In this document: one piece after another, positions 9,854 to 21,489 of the stretch
Layout: each line of letters starts with the position of its first letter
How positions within the stretch are numbered: position 1 is the first letter of the stretch
Assembly: GCF_001417955.2 (NCBI RefSeq)
Contig: NZ_LKTM01000223.1
Coordinates: forward strand, 1 to 64,000
Direction: 5' to 3'
DNA from: Mycobacterium gordonae
Lineage (GTDB): Bacteria > Actinomycetota > Actinomycetes > Mycobacteriales > Mycobacteriaceae
DNA: 64,000 bases
Program-made: the position numbers and the translations under genes
Notes under the pieces: model-generated
Seen by the model: only the letters and a program-made list of their open reading frames with translations
Told to the model about the DNA's origin: nothing
Database searches by the model: none

Positions 9854-10348
9854 TTACTCCACGATGTGGTTGTCGTGCGCCGCGAACCACGCGCGGCGCT
9901 CGTCGTCGGTCATGTCCGCCAGCGCGGTGAAGCCTTCGAAGTAGGCCTCGCGGGGTGCGCCCGGCGAGAAGAGCATCAGCATCGACGCCGGTTCGGCGAC
10001 CTCGTTGCGGAAGCCGTGGATGCCGCCCGGCGGCACATAGAGGAAGTCGCCCTGATTTCCATCGACCCAGTCCCGGCCGTCGTAGAGCCGCATGGTCCCG
10101 GACAGCACGAAGAAGGCCTCGGACATCGAACGGTGGAAATGCGGACCGGGTCCGCCGCCGGCGGGCGCGATGTCGACCCGGTACAGCCCGTAGTCGCCGT
10201 CGGTGGCTTCCTTATTGGCCAGGTAGTGGTACTTCACCCCGAAGTTCTCGTAGTCCGGTGGCTCATCGCCGCGCTTGAGCCACGCGCTGACCTCCGGTTC
10301 CGCTCTGGTGTAGCGAGGCTTGGGATATGGCGGCACGAACAGCGACAT
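9854..10348 (-). CDS. Cupin-domain protein
   Basis: The protein is 164 residues from the ATG at 10346-10348 (MSLFVPPYPKPRYTRA). The conserved cupin barrel motifs are visible: GPGPHFHRSMSEAFFVLSG (metal ligands His, His and Glu) and GDFLYVPPGGIHGFRN (second motif with His). It is a single-domain cupin, possibly a dioxygenase, isomerase or binding protein; the function is not assignable. It lies between the convergent monooxygenase gene and the groEL2 promoter region. The longer frame upstream runs through the CIRCE operators and is not coding. Confidence 0.9.
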   Translation of the reverse strand: MSLFVPPYPKPRYTRAEPEVSAWLKRGDEPPDYENFGVKYHYLANKEATDGDYGLYRVDIAPAGGGPGPHFHRSMSEAFFVLSGTMRLYDGRDWVDGNQGDFLYVPPGGIHGFRNEVAEPASMLMLFSPGAPREAYFEGFTALADMTDDERRAWFAAHDNHIVE

Positions 10349-10480
10349 CTCTTCAGTCTGCCGCGCACCGGGCCGGCGGGATCCCTCCGGCGAGGGTGAA
10401 TCTCGCGACGCGACACGCGGACGGGACGTCGGGGTGTTCACAATCGCCGCTTCAGCCCACGGCGAACGAGACCGGCCGAC

Positions 10481-10507
10481 CTTGCACTCGGCATAGGCGA
10501 GTGCTAA
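10481..10507. promoter_or_regulatory. CIRCE operator 1 (HrcA site) upstream of groEL2
   Basis: The inverted repeat reads CTTGCACTC-N9-GAGTGCTAA, close to the CIRCE consensus TTAGCACTC-N9-GAGTGCTAA. HrcA represses chaperonin genes through this element. The 328-base gene-free stretch 10349-10676 holds this site, a second copy and the groEL2 leader; I see nothing else recognisable in 10349-10480. Confidence 0.9.
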
Positions 10508-10515
10508 TAATGACG

Positions 10516-10542
10516 TTGGCACTCGGCATAGGCGAGTGCCAG
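10516..10542. promoter_or_regulatory. CIRCE operator 2 upstream of groEL2
   Basis: A second inverted repeat TTGGCACTC-N9-GAGTGCCAG begins 35 bases after the first. Both have the identical 9-base spacer GGCATAGGC, so one looks like a duplicate of the other. About 135 bases separate it from the groEL2 ATG. Confidence 0.88.
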
Positions 10543-10613
10543 GTCGGGACGGTGAGGTCCAGCAACCAACCGCTGTGATCGTCCGTCGCGGGCACTGCGC
10601 CCGGCCAGCGTAA

Positions 10614-12302
<1,689 letters not shown>

Positions 12303-12314
12303 GAAGTCGACGAG

Positions 12315-12347
12315 AAGCCCGGCTCCTTCAAGGGAGCCGGGCTTTTT
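12315..12347 (+). terminator. Rho-independent terminator of groEL2
   Basis: A 10-bp stem (GCCCGGCTCC pairing with GGAGCCGGGC) with a 6-base loop is followed by five T residues, thirteen bases after the groEL2 stop. It separates groEL2 from the terC-like gene that starts at 12368. Confidence 0.93.
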
Positions 12348-12367
12348 CGTGTGATAGGGGGTATTGC

Positions 12368-13597
12368 ATGGACGTTCCCGACTGGGTGTGGGCCCTGACG
12401 ATCGTGGCCATCGTGGGCCTGCTGGCCTTCGACTTCGTCTTCCACGTCCGCAAGGCGCATGTTCCGACGCTGCGGGAGGCCGCAGTGTGGTCGGCCGGGT
12501 ATGTGGGGATAGCCCTGCTGTTCGGTGTCGGCCTGGTGATCTTCGGCAGTGGCGAGGCGGGTCCGGAGTACTTCGCCGGTTATGTCACCGAAAAGGCGCT
12601 GTCGGTCGACAACCTGTTCGTCTTCCTGGTGATCATCGCCAGCTTCCGGGTTCCCCGCGAGGATCAGCAGAAGGTGCTGCTGTTCGGGATCGCCTTCGCC
12701 CTGATCGCCCGCACCGGATTCATCTTTCTGGGTGCTGCGCTGATCAATGCGTTTGCATGGGTTTTCTACCTGTTCGGCCTGATCCTGCTGCTCACCGCGG
12801 GCAGTGTGCTGAAGAACGACCACGACGACGACGATCGCAAAGCCGACAACGTCGTCATCCGGCTGGCCAAGAAGGTAATCCGTACCAGCGAGCATTACGA
12901 CGGCGACAAGCTGTTCACCACCATCGACGGCAAGCGGGCGATGACGCCGATGCTGCTGGTCATGGTGGCTATCGGGGGCACGGACATTTTGTTCGCGCTG
13001 GACTCGATCCCGGCCATCTTCGGCCTCACCCAGCACGTCTACATCGTGTTCACCGCGACGGCGTTCTCGCTGCTCGGTCTGCGGCAGCTGTATTTCCTCG
13101 TCGACGGCCTGCTGGACCGCCTCATCTACCTGTCCTACGGACTGGCGGGAATCCTCGGCCTCATCGGTGTGAAGCTGATCCTGCACGCCCTACACGAGAA
13201 CAACGTCCCGTTCATCAACGGCGGTGAGCCGGTGAAGGTCGTCGAGATCAGCACATCGCTGTCGCTGTCGGTGATCGTCGGCGTCCTGGTCGTCACCGTG
13301 GTGGCCTCGTTGCTCAGCCGGAAGGGCAAGGCGATGACGGCGATCGCCAACGCCCGCCGGCACGCGACGGCCTATCTGGATTCCGAATACACCCACGACC
13401 CCCAGGAGCGCGAACGCATCTTCCGCAAGCTGCTCGACGAGCGCGACCAGATCATGGCGCTCGGACCGAAGTACCAGCAGTTGGTCCGCGAGCAGCCGGC
13501 ACTGACCGAACTGCTCGACGATGCGGCAGCCAAGCACGACGAGGCCGTGGATCGCGGGGAAGCCGAGCCGTTCGTCAGGAAGGGTTTGACGGGCTAG
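12368..13597 (+). CDS. TerC-family integral membrane protein
   Basis: The 409-residue protein has about nine hydrophobic segments. TerC features include the early acidic motif [12 protein letters not shown] and the second one [17 protein letters not shown], whose Asp residues are thought to bind metal. A soluble loop around residue 150 is very acidic (NDHDDDD). TerC proteins are linked to tellurite resistance and more recently to manganese export during protein secretion; the substrate here is not proven. The ATG follows a purine-rich GATAGGGGG. The C-terminal 23 bases overlap the convergent PPOX-like gene. Confidence 0.93.
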   Translation: MDVPDWVWALTIVAIVGLLAFDFVFHVRKAHVPTLREAAVWSAGYVGIALLFGVGLVIFGSGEAGPEYFAGYVTEKALSVDNLFVFLVIIASFRVPREDQQKVLLFGIAFALIARTGFIFLGAALINAFAWVFYLFGLILLLTAGSVLKNDHDDDDRKADNVVIRLAKKVIRTSEHYDGDKLFTTIDGKRAMTPMLLVMVAIGGTDILFALDSIPAIFGLTQHVYIVFTATAFSLLGLRQLYFLVDGLLDRLIYLSYGLAGILGLIGVKLILHALHENNVPFINGGEPVKVVEISTSLSLSVIVGVLVVTVVASLLSRKGKAMTAIANARRHATAYLDSEYTHDPQERERIFRKLLDERDQIMALGPKYQQLVREQPALTELLDDAAAKHDEAVDRGEAEPFVRKGLTG

Positions 13598-13994
13598 GCA
13601 ACGAGAACACCACGCAGTCGTGCAGGCAGCCGTTGGCCGCCGAGAGGGAGTCGGCGTTGCGGTGCAGCAGCGCGCGCGTGGGGACGACCGCACAGCGCAC
13701 CGTCTCGGCTCCCGCATCGGAGATCTCGGCGCGCCCGTCGACGATCAGCGAATAGCCGCCAAGTGCCGGTGGTGGCCACACCAGGGTGACGTTGCTGCGG
13801 TGGGCCAGGTTGGTGCGGGTGCCGCCGCCGATCAGCCCGACGTCCAGCACCGCGAGGTCGCGCAGCACCGGCTCGACGGTCACGGTGTGCGCGCGGTAGT
13901 CGTCGTCGACGGTGATCAGGTAGGCGAAGGGGTAGCTCGGCAGGGTGTCGGCCAACCGCTGGAAATCGACCGGTTTGCTGGTCTTTGCAGCCAT
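13575..13994 (-). CDS. PPOX/FMN-binding split-barrel-like protein, Rv0441c homologue
   Basis: The protein is 139 residues. The pattern ([20 protein letters not shown], then NVTLVWPPP and [11 protein letters not shown]) resembles the split beta-barrel of pyridoxamine-5-phosphate-oxidase-like or F420-binding proteins. The size and position fit Rv0441c between groEL2 and PPE10. No catalytic role can be read. Its 3' end overlaps the terC-like gene. Confidence 0.8.
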   Translation of the reverse strand: MAAKTSKPVDFQRLADTLPSYPFAYLITVDDDYRAHTVTVEPVLRDLAVLDVGLIGGGTRTNLAHRSNVTLVWPPPALGGYSLIVDGRAEISDAGAETVRCAVVPTRALLHRNADSLSAANGCLHDCVVFSLPSPSNPS

Positions 13995-14015
13995 GGGTCG
14001 AGAATAGGCGCGCGG

Positions 14016-15512
14016 CTACTCGGTGCGGATCGGGAACTGGATGACCCGGCTCTGATCGCCGGTGTCGCGCTCGGCCGGCGGGTAGAAGCCCGACTTCGGG
14101 ATGCCTGAGTTCGGCAGACTCGGGGCGCCGATGCCGGACTCGCGGCCCAGCGTCGTCCGCACTCCCGGGTCGCTGGCGCCGGGGTTGACGAAGCCGGTGA
14201 CCGGGGTGCCGGCGGAAGTCCGCAGGCCGGCATTGGCCGCCGGGCTGCTGGTCGGGTTCGCCGAGACGGATCCCTGGCCGCCGGTGTCCACGGACGCGGC
14301 CGGCGCGGACGCCGGGGCGACCACGGGTGTGCTGCTCAGGCCCGAGTTCAGCGCCCCCGCCAGGCCGGAGTGCAGGCCCCCGGTATTGGCCAGGGCCGAG
14401 CTGAGTAGCCCGGAACTGAGGGCCGCCGTTCCCAGGCCGCCGGTGGCGTAGTGCGCGGAGTTGGCCAGTCCCGCCTCCAGGCCGGTGCCGCCCACACCGG
14501 CGTTCTGCAGTCCCGAACCCAGGTAGCCCATCGATCCGCTGAAGCCGGTGTTGACGCTGCCGGAGTTGCCCAGGCCAGTGTTCAGTGAGCCCGAGTTGCC
14601 CAGGCCCAGGTTCCCGTTGCCCGAGTTGAACAAGCCGGTGTTGCCGGTGCCGGAGTTACCGAACCCGGTGTTGCCGGTGCCCGAGTTGAACCCGCCGAAC
14701 CCGAACTGCTTGTCGCCGGTGAGGCCCATACCGAGGACGTCGCTGCCGGTGTTGCCGATGCCCAGGTTGTTGCTGCCGAAGTTACCCAGACCTAGGTTGC
14801 TGTTGCCGGTGTTGCCGATGCCCAGGTTGCCGCTGCCGCTGTTGCCGGCGCCGACGTTGCCACTGCCGCTGTTGCCGATACCGAAGTTGTAGTTGCCGGC
14901 GTTGTTGTTGCCGATGTTGCCGCTGCCGGTGTTGCCGAAGCCGAAGTTGATCGTGCCGTTCTTGCCGATGTCGATGCCGAGGTTGCGCAGTACCTGCTGC
15001 CAGGGCGCCAGCTGAGCAGCGGCCGCCGACGCGTCGAAGTGGTAGTTCGCCATGGCTGCCACGTCGATCGCCCACATTTGCTCGTAGGCGGACTCGGTGT
15101 CCATGATGGCCGGCCAGTTCATGCCGAAGAAGTTCGTCGAGGCCAGCATCTGCACGAGGCCGCGGTTGGCCGCGACGACCGCGGGCTGCACGGTGGCTGC
15201 CACTGCCGTCTCGAACGCGGCCGCCGTGGCGGTGGCCTGAGCCGCCGCCATGTCCGCTTGGACCGCCGCCGCACTGAGCCAGCTCATGTACTGGGTGGCG
15301 ACGACCATCATGGCGGCAGCCGACGCCCCCTGCCAGGATCCGCTGGTGAGTTCCTGGGTAACGGAACCGAAAGATGACACCGCTGACGCGAGATCTTCTG
15401 CCAGACTTCCCCATGCGGAGGCAGCAGAAAGTAGCGGTCCCGCACCGGGACCGGCAAGCATTAATGCCGAGTTGATCTCTGGCGGCAACCACGCGAAATG
15501 CGGGCTTGTCAC
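14016..15512 (-). CDS. PPE10: PPE family protein, MPTR subgroup (PPE10-like)
   Basis: About 498 residues. The N-terminal PPE domain starts TSPHFAWLPPEINSALM (Pro-Pro-Glu near residue 10) and carries the WxG segment SGSWQG. After about residue 180 the protein is a run of NxGxGNxG pentapeptide-like repeats (GFGNTGSGNIGNNNAG), the major polymorphic tandem repeat type, then a Ser/Gly/Ala-rich tail. Two GTG codons in tandem (15513-15515 and 15510-15512) could start it; the second fits the M. tuberculosis protein. PPE10 is an ESX-5 substrate tied to capsule integrity in M. marinum. No PE gene is adjacent. Confidence 0.95.
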   Translation of the reverse strand: MTSPHFAWLPPEINSALMLAGPGAGPLLSAASAWGSLAEDLASAVSSFGSVTQELTSGSWQGASAAAMMVVATQYMSWLSAAAVQADMAAAQATATAAAFETAVAATVQPAVVAANRGLVQMLASTNFFGMNWPAIMDTESAYEQMWAIDVAAMANYHFDASAAAAQLAPWQQVLRNLGIDIGKNGTINFGFGNTGSGNIGNNNAGNYNFGIGNSGSGNVGAGNSGSGNLGIGNTGNSNLGLGNFGSNNLGIGNTGSDVLGMGLTGDKQFGFGGFNSGTGNTGFGNSGTGNTGLFNSGNGNLGLGNSGSLNTGLGNSGSVNTGFSGSMGYLGSGLQNAGVGGTGLEAGLANSAHYATGGLGTAALSSGLLSSALANTGGLHSGLAGALNSGLSSTPVVAPASAPAASVDTGGQGSVSANPTSSPAANAGLRTSAGTPVTGFVNPGASDPGVRTTLGRESGIGAPSLPNSGIPKSGFYPPAERDTGDQSRVIQFPIRTE

Positions 15513-15588
15513 CACCCAAACTTACCCGGCACAGCCCGTTACCGTGGGCGTATCGGGTAACCCGCTACCGTTAATTCGCAGCAGGCCG

Positions 15589-17328
<1,740 letters not shown>

Positions 17329-17375
17329 CTAAATAATCTACGACCGTGTCGGTGGCTCGTGCCAGGATCGGTCCC

Positions 17376-17747
17376 GTGATCGATCACTTCGGCATCAATT
17401 GCAGCGACTATGCGAGATCGTGGCAGTTCTACGACACGGTGCTCGGTGTCCTGGGTTACTCGCGGCAGATGGACTTCGGCGAGGCCATCGGCTATGGCCG
17501 CGAAGGGCATCCGGCGTTCTGGATCGCCGACGGGAAGGGGATGGGGCCGAACCGCGAGGTCCACGTCGCGTTCCAGGCCGCCGGCGAGGACGCGGTACGC
17601 GCCTTTCACGACGCGGCCGTAGGCCTGGGGGCCGAGTCCCTGCATGCGCCTCGGCTGTGGCCGGAATACCACCCGGGATACTTCGGCACCTTCGTCCGCG
17701 ACCCGGACGGCAACAACGTCGAAGCGGTGTTTCACGGCGGCCCGTAG
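17376..17747 (+). CDS. VOC-fold protein, single module
   Basis: The 123-residue protein starts best at GTG 17376 (VIDHFGINCSDYARSWQFYD); a GTG at 17346 gives ten more residues of low similarity. It shows the glyoxalase/bleomycin-resistance fold pattern with His near the start (IDHFGINC) and a terminal FVRDPDGNNVEAVFHGG segment. The role is unknown. It precedes the DinB gene by ten bases and is probably in one transcript with it. Confidence 0.88.
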   Translation: MIDHFGINCSDYARSWQFYDTVLGVLGYSRQMDFGEAIGYGREGHPAFWIADGKGMGPNREVHVAFQAAGEDAVRAFHDAAVGLGAESLHAPRLWPEYHPGYFGTFVRDPDGNNVEAVFHGGP

Positions 17748-17757
17748 GGTCGAAACC

Positions 17758-18276
17758 ATGGCGACTTCCGAAACCGCTGCCGTTCAAGAGCTCCTGCGCG
17801 ACGCGTTCACCCGCTTGATCGAACACGCCGGCGATGTGTGCGCCGGGTTGACCGACGAGATCGCCGACTACCGGCCGACCCCCAACGCCAACAGCATCGC
17901 GTGGCTGCTCTGGCACAGCGCGCGGGTTCAAGATCTCCAGCTCGCCGACGTGGCCGGTGTGGAACAGGTCTGGACCAGCGACGGCTGGGTGGAGCGCTTC
18001 AATCTGGACCTGCCGCGCAACGACACCGGCTACGGGCACGGCGCCGAGGAGGTGTCCAAGGTCCGCGCGCCCGTCGACCTGTTGCTGGGCTATTACCACG
18101 CGGTGCACCTGCTGACAGTGGAGTACGTCGAAACCGTCACGCCCGACGAACTCGCCCGCGTCGTGGACACTCATTGGGATCCGCCGGTAACCGCGAGCGC
18201 GCGACTGGTCAGCATCATCGACGACTGTGCCCAACACCTGGGGCAGGCGGCCTACCTGCGGGGGATCGCGCAGTAG
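17758..18276 (+). CDS. DinB-like (mycothiol-dependent maleylpyruvate isomerase fold) protein, Rv0443 homologue
   Basis: This is a 172-residue four-helix-bundle protein. The DinB/YfiT metal triad is visible as His in AWLLWHSARVQD, His in GYYHAVHLLTVEYV and His in DDCAQHLGQAAYLRG. Members are metal-binding thiol-transferases that may use mycothiol. The ATG at 17758 is preferred because the longer frame runs back through the VOC gene. No substrate is evident. Confidence 0.9.
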   Translation: MATSETAAVQELLRDAFTRLIEHAGDVCAGLTDEIADYRPTPNANSIAWLLWHSARVQDLQLADVAGVEQVWTSDGWVERFNLDLPRNDTGYGHGAEEVSKVRAPVDLLLGYYHAVHLLTVEYVETVTPDELARVVDTHWDPPVTASARLVSIIDDCAQHLGQAAYLRGIAQ

Positions 18277-18287
18277 GGTTCCAACCC

Positions 18288-19157
18288 GTGCGGTTCCTCC
18301 TGACGATGTTGTGCTGGCTGATCGCCACGGCCGGGCTGGCGGTGGCGCTTCCGGCGGCGTGGGCGCAGGCGAACATCGTCGACGAGAACGGCTACAGCGC
18401 ACTGGCCGAGCAGGCGGCGCGGGATCCGGCGCTGCAGTCGGCGATGGCGTCCGAGCTGACCACCCGGGCGATGGCGCTCATCAACGAACGCAGTGGGCGC
18501 GGCAACCCGGTCGACAGTTCGACGGTGCACGACGTGGCAGCGGCGTTCACCGCCGGTCGGTCGTTCCCCCCGCTGTTCGTGCAGGTGAACCGGGCCGCGC
18601 ACGGCTGGTTGTTCAGCGCTCCGCAACCCGGCGGCAACGACCAATGGGTCGTCGACGTGGCGCCGATGCTCAAGGACACCGGCATCCAGCAGCAGCTCGC
18701 CACCTATAACGTGCAGGTCCCCGCGACGCTGAAGGTTCCCCTGACGGTTCCGGTGGATCAGCCGCTGCGACAGGGGCAGTTTCACCGCGCCGAGGTGTGG
18801 GGGCCGTGGCTCAGCATCGGTGTTGCCGCCGTCACGGCGCTTTTCGCCTTCCTGACACTGGTTGCCGCGCGCAGCCGCGGCCGCGCGGTGACCGCGCTGG
18901 GCATCTCGGCGCTACTCGTCGGCGCGGCCGGCTGGGCGGGGATCGAGATGGGTGGGCGGCCCCTCAACGAGGCGCTGAACCGGACCACCGGGGACATCCG
19001 GCGGATGGCGGATGTGATGGTCGGCCACGCGGAGAGCAGCATGCACCTCTGGCTCAACCTGACGCTGCTCACCGGTGTGGGTCTGGTGGTCCTCGGTATG
19101 CTCGCCGCGCTGCTCGGTGGGCTGTTCAAGAGAAAAAGCAAGGGCTCAGCTACTTGA
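18288..19157 (+). CDS. Conserved membrane protein of unknown function
   Basis: The protein is 289 residues from GTG 18288 ([20 protein letters not shown]), which begins with a signal-anchor helix. An extracytoplasmic region of about 160 residues follows ([20 protein letters not shown] to [13 protein letters not shown]). Then come three hydrophobic segments and a basic C-terminus (KRKSKG). The topology resembles mycobacterial and corynebacterial membrane proteins with a large outer domain, but I do not recognise the family. It follows the DinB gene closely and its last eight bases overlap the convergent rskA gene. Confidence 0.85.
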   Translation: MRFLLTMLCWLIATAGLAVALPAAWAQANIVDENGYSALAEQAARDPALQSAMASELTTRAMALINERSGRGNPVDSSTVHDVAAAFTAGRSFPPLFVQVNRAAHGWLFSAPQPGGNDQWVVDVAPMLKDTGIQQQLATYNVQVPATLKVPLTVPVDQPLRQGQFHRAEVWGPWLSIGVAAVTALFAFLTLVAARSRGRAVTALGISALLVGAAGWAGIEMGGRPLNEALNRTTGDIRRMADVMVGHAESSMHLWLNLTLLTGVGLVVLGMLAALLGGLFKRKSKGSAT

Positions 19158-19851
19158 GGGGTAGCTCGGCCAGGATCGCTCCCGTGGGTTTAGGCGATCC
19201 GGCGCCGGGCTCGACCGTGAAAGCCAGCGCCCGGCAGCTGCCGATCTCGTTGACCGTGGCCGTCGTCGTCGGCTGCACCGTCGCGGTGCCCATGGTCCCC
19301 GCGGACCTGGGGCCGTCGGCCCCGAGCAGCCACATCTGGTAGACGGTCCCATTCGACGGCGGCGGCACATTGTTCATCACGAGCACCGCCGCGTTGCGGT
19401 CGCGAGAGAACATGACCGTGGCCTGTCCCGGGCCCAGTGGGCGCGAGACCGTCTTCATATCCGGAGCGGTCAGGACCTGCTCCGTGACCGTCGAGGTGGC
19501 GGGGTGCGGTCTGACCAGCACGCCCAGCCCAAAGCCGGCAAGGCCGATGACGACTGCCGCGGCGGCCGCGAAAACCTTGGTGCGCCAGAATGATTGCCGC
19601 TGACCATCGTGGTGCTGCACCGCGGTGAGGACTGCGCTGCGCAGCTGGTCGGGCGGTTCGGCGACACTTGCCGAGGACAGCACTGCCAGCGTCTCGCGAA
19701 CCGCGCGGACCTCATCGTGGAAGGCGGCGGCTATGGGGGCGGGTGCGGCGGCGACCTGCCGCTCGATCTCGGCGCGCTCGGCGTCGGACACGGCGTGCAG
19801 GGCATAAGGGGTCGCCAGTTCGAGCAGTTCGAATTCGGTCGGATCGGTCAT
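19150..19851 (-). CDS. rskA: Anti-sigma-K factor RskA
   Basis: RskA is a membrane protein that holds SigK until proteolysis releases it. The 233-residue protein has a cytosolic N-terminal SigK-binding domain ([19 protein letters not shown]), one transmembrane helix around residue 95-115 and an extracytoplasmic domain with [20 protein letters not shown]. The ATG at 19849-19851 overlaps the sigK stop by four bases (ATGA). The start was set by that coupling and by similarity to Rv0444c. The 3' end overlaps the convergent membrane-protein gene. Confidence 0.96.
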   Translation of the reverse strand: MTDPTEFELLELATPYALHAVSDAERAEIERQVAAAPAPIAAAFHDEVRAVRETLAVLSSASVAEPPDQLRSAVLTAVQHHDGQRQSFWRTKVFAAAAAVVIGLAGFGLGVLVRPHPATSTVTEQVLTAPDMKTVSRPLGPGQATVMFSRDRNAAVLVMNNVPPPSNGTVYQMWLLGADGPRSAGTMGTATVQPTTTATVNEIGSCRALAFTVEPGAGSPKPTGAILAELPLK

Positions 19852-20411
19852 GAGACACCCAGGCAGTTGCGCAAGCCGCGCAGCGCGTCGCGCATACGCG
19901 ATTTGATGGTCGACAGGTTTGCGGCCAACCGCTGCGACACCTCGGCATAGGTGAGTCCGCCGTAGTAGGCAAGCTCGATGCACTGACGCTGGGTGTCGGT
20001 CAGTCCCTCCAGGCACTGCGCGACCCGACGGCGCTCGTCGCCCGCTATTGCCGACTCCGCGACGACGTCGCTGGCCGGCTCGAGATTGGCCACGCCATAG
20101 CGTGATTCGCGGGTGGTACCCGCTTGCTCGCTGCGCACGCGATCGATCGCACGGCGGTGGGTCATGGTCAGCAGCCAGGCCAGCGCGGACCCTTTGGCCG
20201 AGTCGAACTCAGCGGCGGTCCGCCACACCTCGAGATAGATCTCCTGGGTGGTCTCCTCGCTGTACCCGGCGTCCCGCAGCACCCGGGTCACCAGTCCGTA
20301 GACCCGCGACTTCGTCTGGTCGTAGAACGCGGCGAAGGCAGCGTTGTCCCCATGCGCGACCCGGCGCAGCAAGGCGTCCAGGTCGCTGCTGGGCTGCAGC
20401 GGTCCGGTCAT
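19848..20411 (-). CDS. sigK: ECF RNA polymerase sigma factor SigK
   Basis: The 187-residue protein starts with ATG at 20409-20411; longer readings upstream are non-coding. Sigma region 2 covers [16 protein letters not shown] to [20 protein letters not shown]. Region 4 covers [24 protein letters not shown] sequence to [17 protein letters not shown], the helix-turn-helix for the -35 box. In M. tuberculosis SigK drives mpt70, mpt83 and its own operon from promoters with CCATCC and CCGAAT boxes; an exact match lies at 22240-22266 at the head of this operon. The start codon is a normal ATG, unlike the ATA of some BCG strains. Confidence 0.97.
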   Translation of the reverse strand: MTGPLQPSSDLDALLRRVAHGDNAAFAAFYDQTKSRVYGLVTRVLRDAGYSEETTQEIYLEVWRTAAEFDSAKGSALAWLLTMTHRRAIDRVRSEQAGTTRESRYGVANLEPASDVVAESAIAGDERRRVAQCLEGLTDTQRQCIELAYYGGLTYAEVSQRLAANLSTIKSRMRDALRGLRNCLGVS

Positions 20412-20455
20412 CGATCGGTAGCCTAAGTCAGCAACCACCGCACCCGGTACGCCGG

Positions 20456-21250
20456 TCATGAATGGCGCACCGTTCTTGGTGGCCGCGGAACGAAATACGC
20501 GGTCCGTTCCTGGTACTCGGCGAATCCCGGCCGGCCCCTCATGTACTTCTCGGTCAGCCGCGCCCCGCTGACGTCCACCAGGAAGTACGTCATCACCAGC
20601 GGCGAGACCACGGTGGCCAGCGGCACCCAGCCATTGAGCGTGACCAGCCACAACCCCCACCACACGCAGGCGTCGCCGAAGTAATTGGGGTGCCGGGTCC
20701 ACGACCAGAGCCCGCGGTCCATGATCAGGCCGCGATGCGCAGGGTCGGATTTGAATTCCCGCAGTTGCCGGTCCCCGAGTGCCTCGAAGGTGAACCCGAG
20801 CAGCCAGACCGTCACACCCAGCGCGGTGACGGCCAGCAACGGCGTGGGCGTGGGGCCGCTGACCGCCGACAACTGCAAGGGGAAGGAGATGAACAGGGTC
20901 AGGAAGCCCTGCAGCAGAAAGACCTTGCGCACCACCTGACCCACCGACGCGCCGCGCAGCAGATCGGCATAGCGGCGGTCCTCACCCTGGCCCGCGGTCT
21001 TGTGGTGGATGTGCCAACTAAGCCGCAGACCCCAGATCGACACCAGCGCCAACAACAGCCAGCGCCGGGTCGGATCCCCGCGGCCCACCGCCGCCGCCAC
21101 CGCCGCCACCACCACGAAACCGATGCCCCATGCGACGTCGACGACGTTGTAGCGGCCCAGCCTGCGACCGATCGCGAAGGTGACCGAATGCACCACGGCC
21201 ACTGCCAGGGTGCACGCGCCCGTCACCGCCAGGATGTCGCGCTCGCTCAC
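20456..21250 (-). CDS. DUF1295 family membrane protein, Rv0446c homologue
   Basis: The protein is 264 residues from GTG at 21248-21250, which overlaps the stop of the ufaA1 remnant (GTGA). Six or seven hydrophobic helices are visible. The C-terminal RGLWSWTRHPNYFGDACVWW motif is typical of DUF1295/steroid-5-alpha-reductase-like and isoprenylcysteine methyltransferase-like membrane enzymes. In other bacteria DUF1295 genes sit with cyclopropane synthase, DUF1365 and flavoprotein genes, all involved in fatty-acid modification. Here the partner genes are damaged but this one is intact. Confidence 0.93.
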   Translation of the reverse strand: MSERDILAVTGACTLAVAVVHSVTFAIGRRLGRYNVVDVAWGIGFVVVAAVAAAVGRGDPTRRWLLLALVSIWGLRLSWHIHHKTAGQGEDRRYADLLRGASVGQVVRKVFLLQGFLTLFISFPLQLSAVSGPTPTPLLAVTALGVTVWLLGFTFEALGDRQLREFKSDPAHRGLIMDRGLWSWTRHPNYFGDACVWWGLWLVTLNGWVPLATVVSPLVMTYFLVDVSGARLTEKYMRGRPGFAEYQERTAYFVPRPPRTVRHS

Positions 21251-21489
21251 CGCGGACCCCTGCGCTCGAACGTCCACTGGTGGACATCAAGGTAACCGGA
21301 CCGGAATCCCGCTTCCGAGTAAGCCAGATACAGCTCCCACATGCGTTCGAATACCTCGTCGAATCCTAAGCGCGCCAACCGGTTACGACGCTGCAGGAAG
21401 CGCTCCCGCCACAGTCGCAGCGTCGTGGCGTGAGGCGACCGCGAGGCCACCGGTCCGTCAGGGAAAATGTACTGCTGAATCCGGGTCAT
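21247..21489 (-). pseudogene. ufaA1: Remnant of cyclopropane-fatty-acid synthase-like gene ufaA1
   Basis: Only 80 codons remain of a gene of about 427. The C-terminal part (LARLGFDEVFERMWELYLAY and SEAGFRSGYLDVHQW) matches the end of UfaA1. The first residues (MTRIQQYIFPDG) correspond to WIQKYIFPGG about 110 residues before the normal end. So the SAM-binding core was removed, and a second deletion of about 30 residues lies between PDG and TLRLWRERF. The ATG still overlaps the preceding stop (ATGA) and the TGA still overlaps the next GTG, so operon coupling is intact. It cannot be a working methyltransferase; an 80-residue product may still be translated. Confidence 0.88.

Noticed and set aside
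14548..14892. Regularly spaced repeats resembling a CRISPR array
   Set aside because: The period is the codon pattern of NxGxGNxG repeats in the PPE-MPTR protein, with no conserved repeat or unique spacers.
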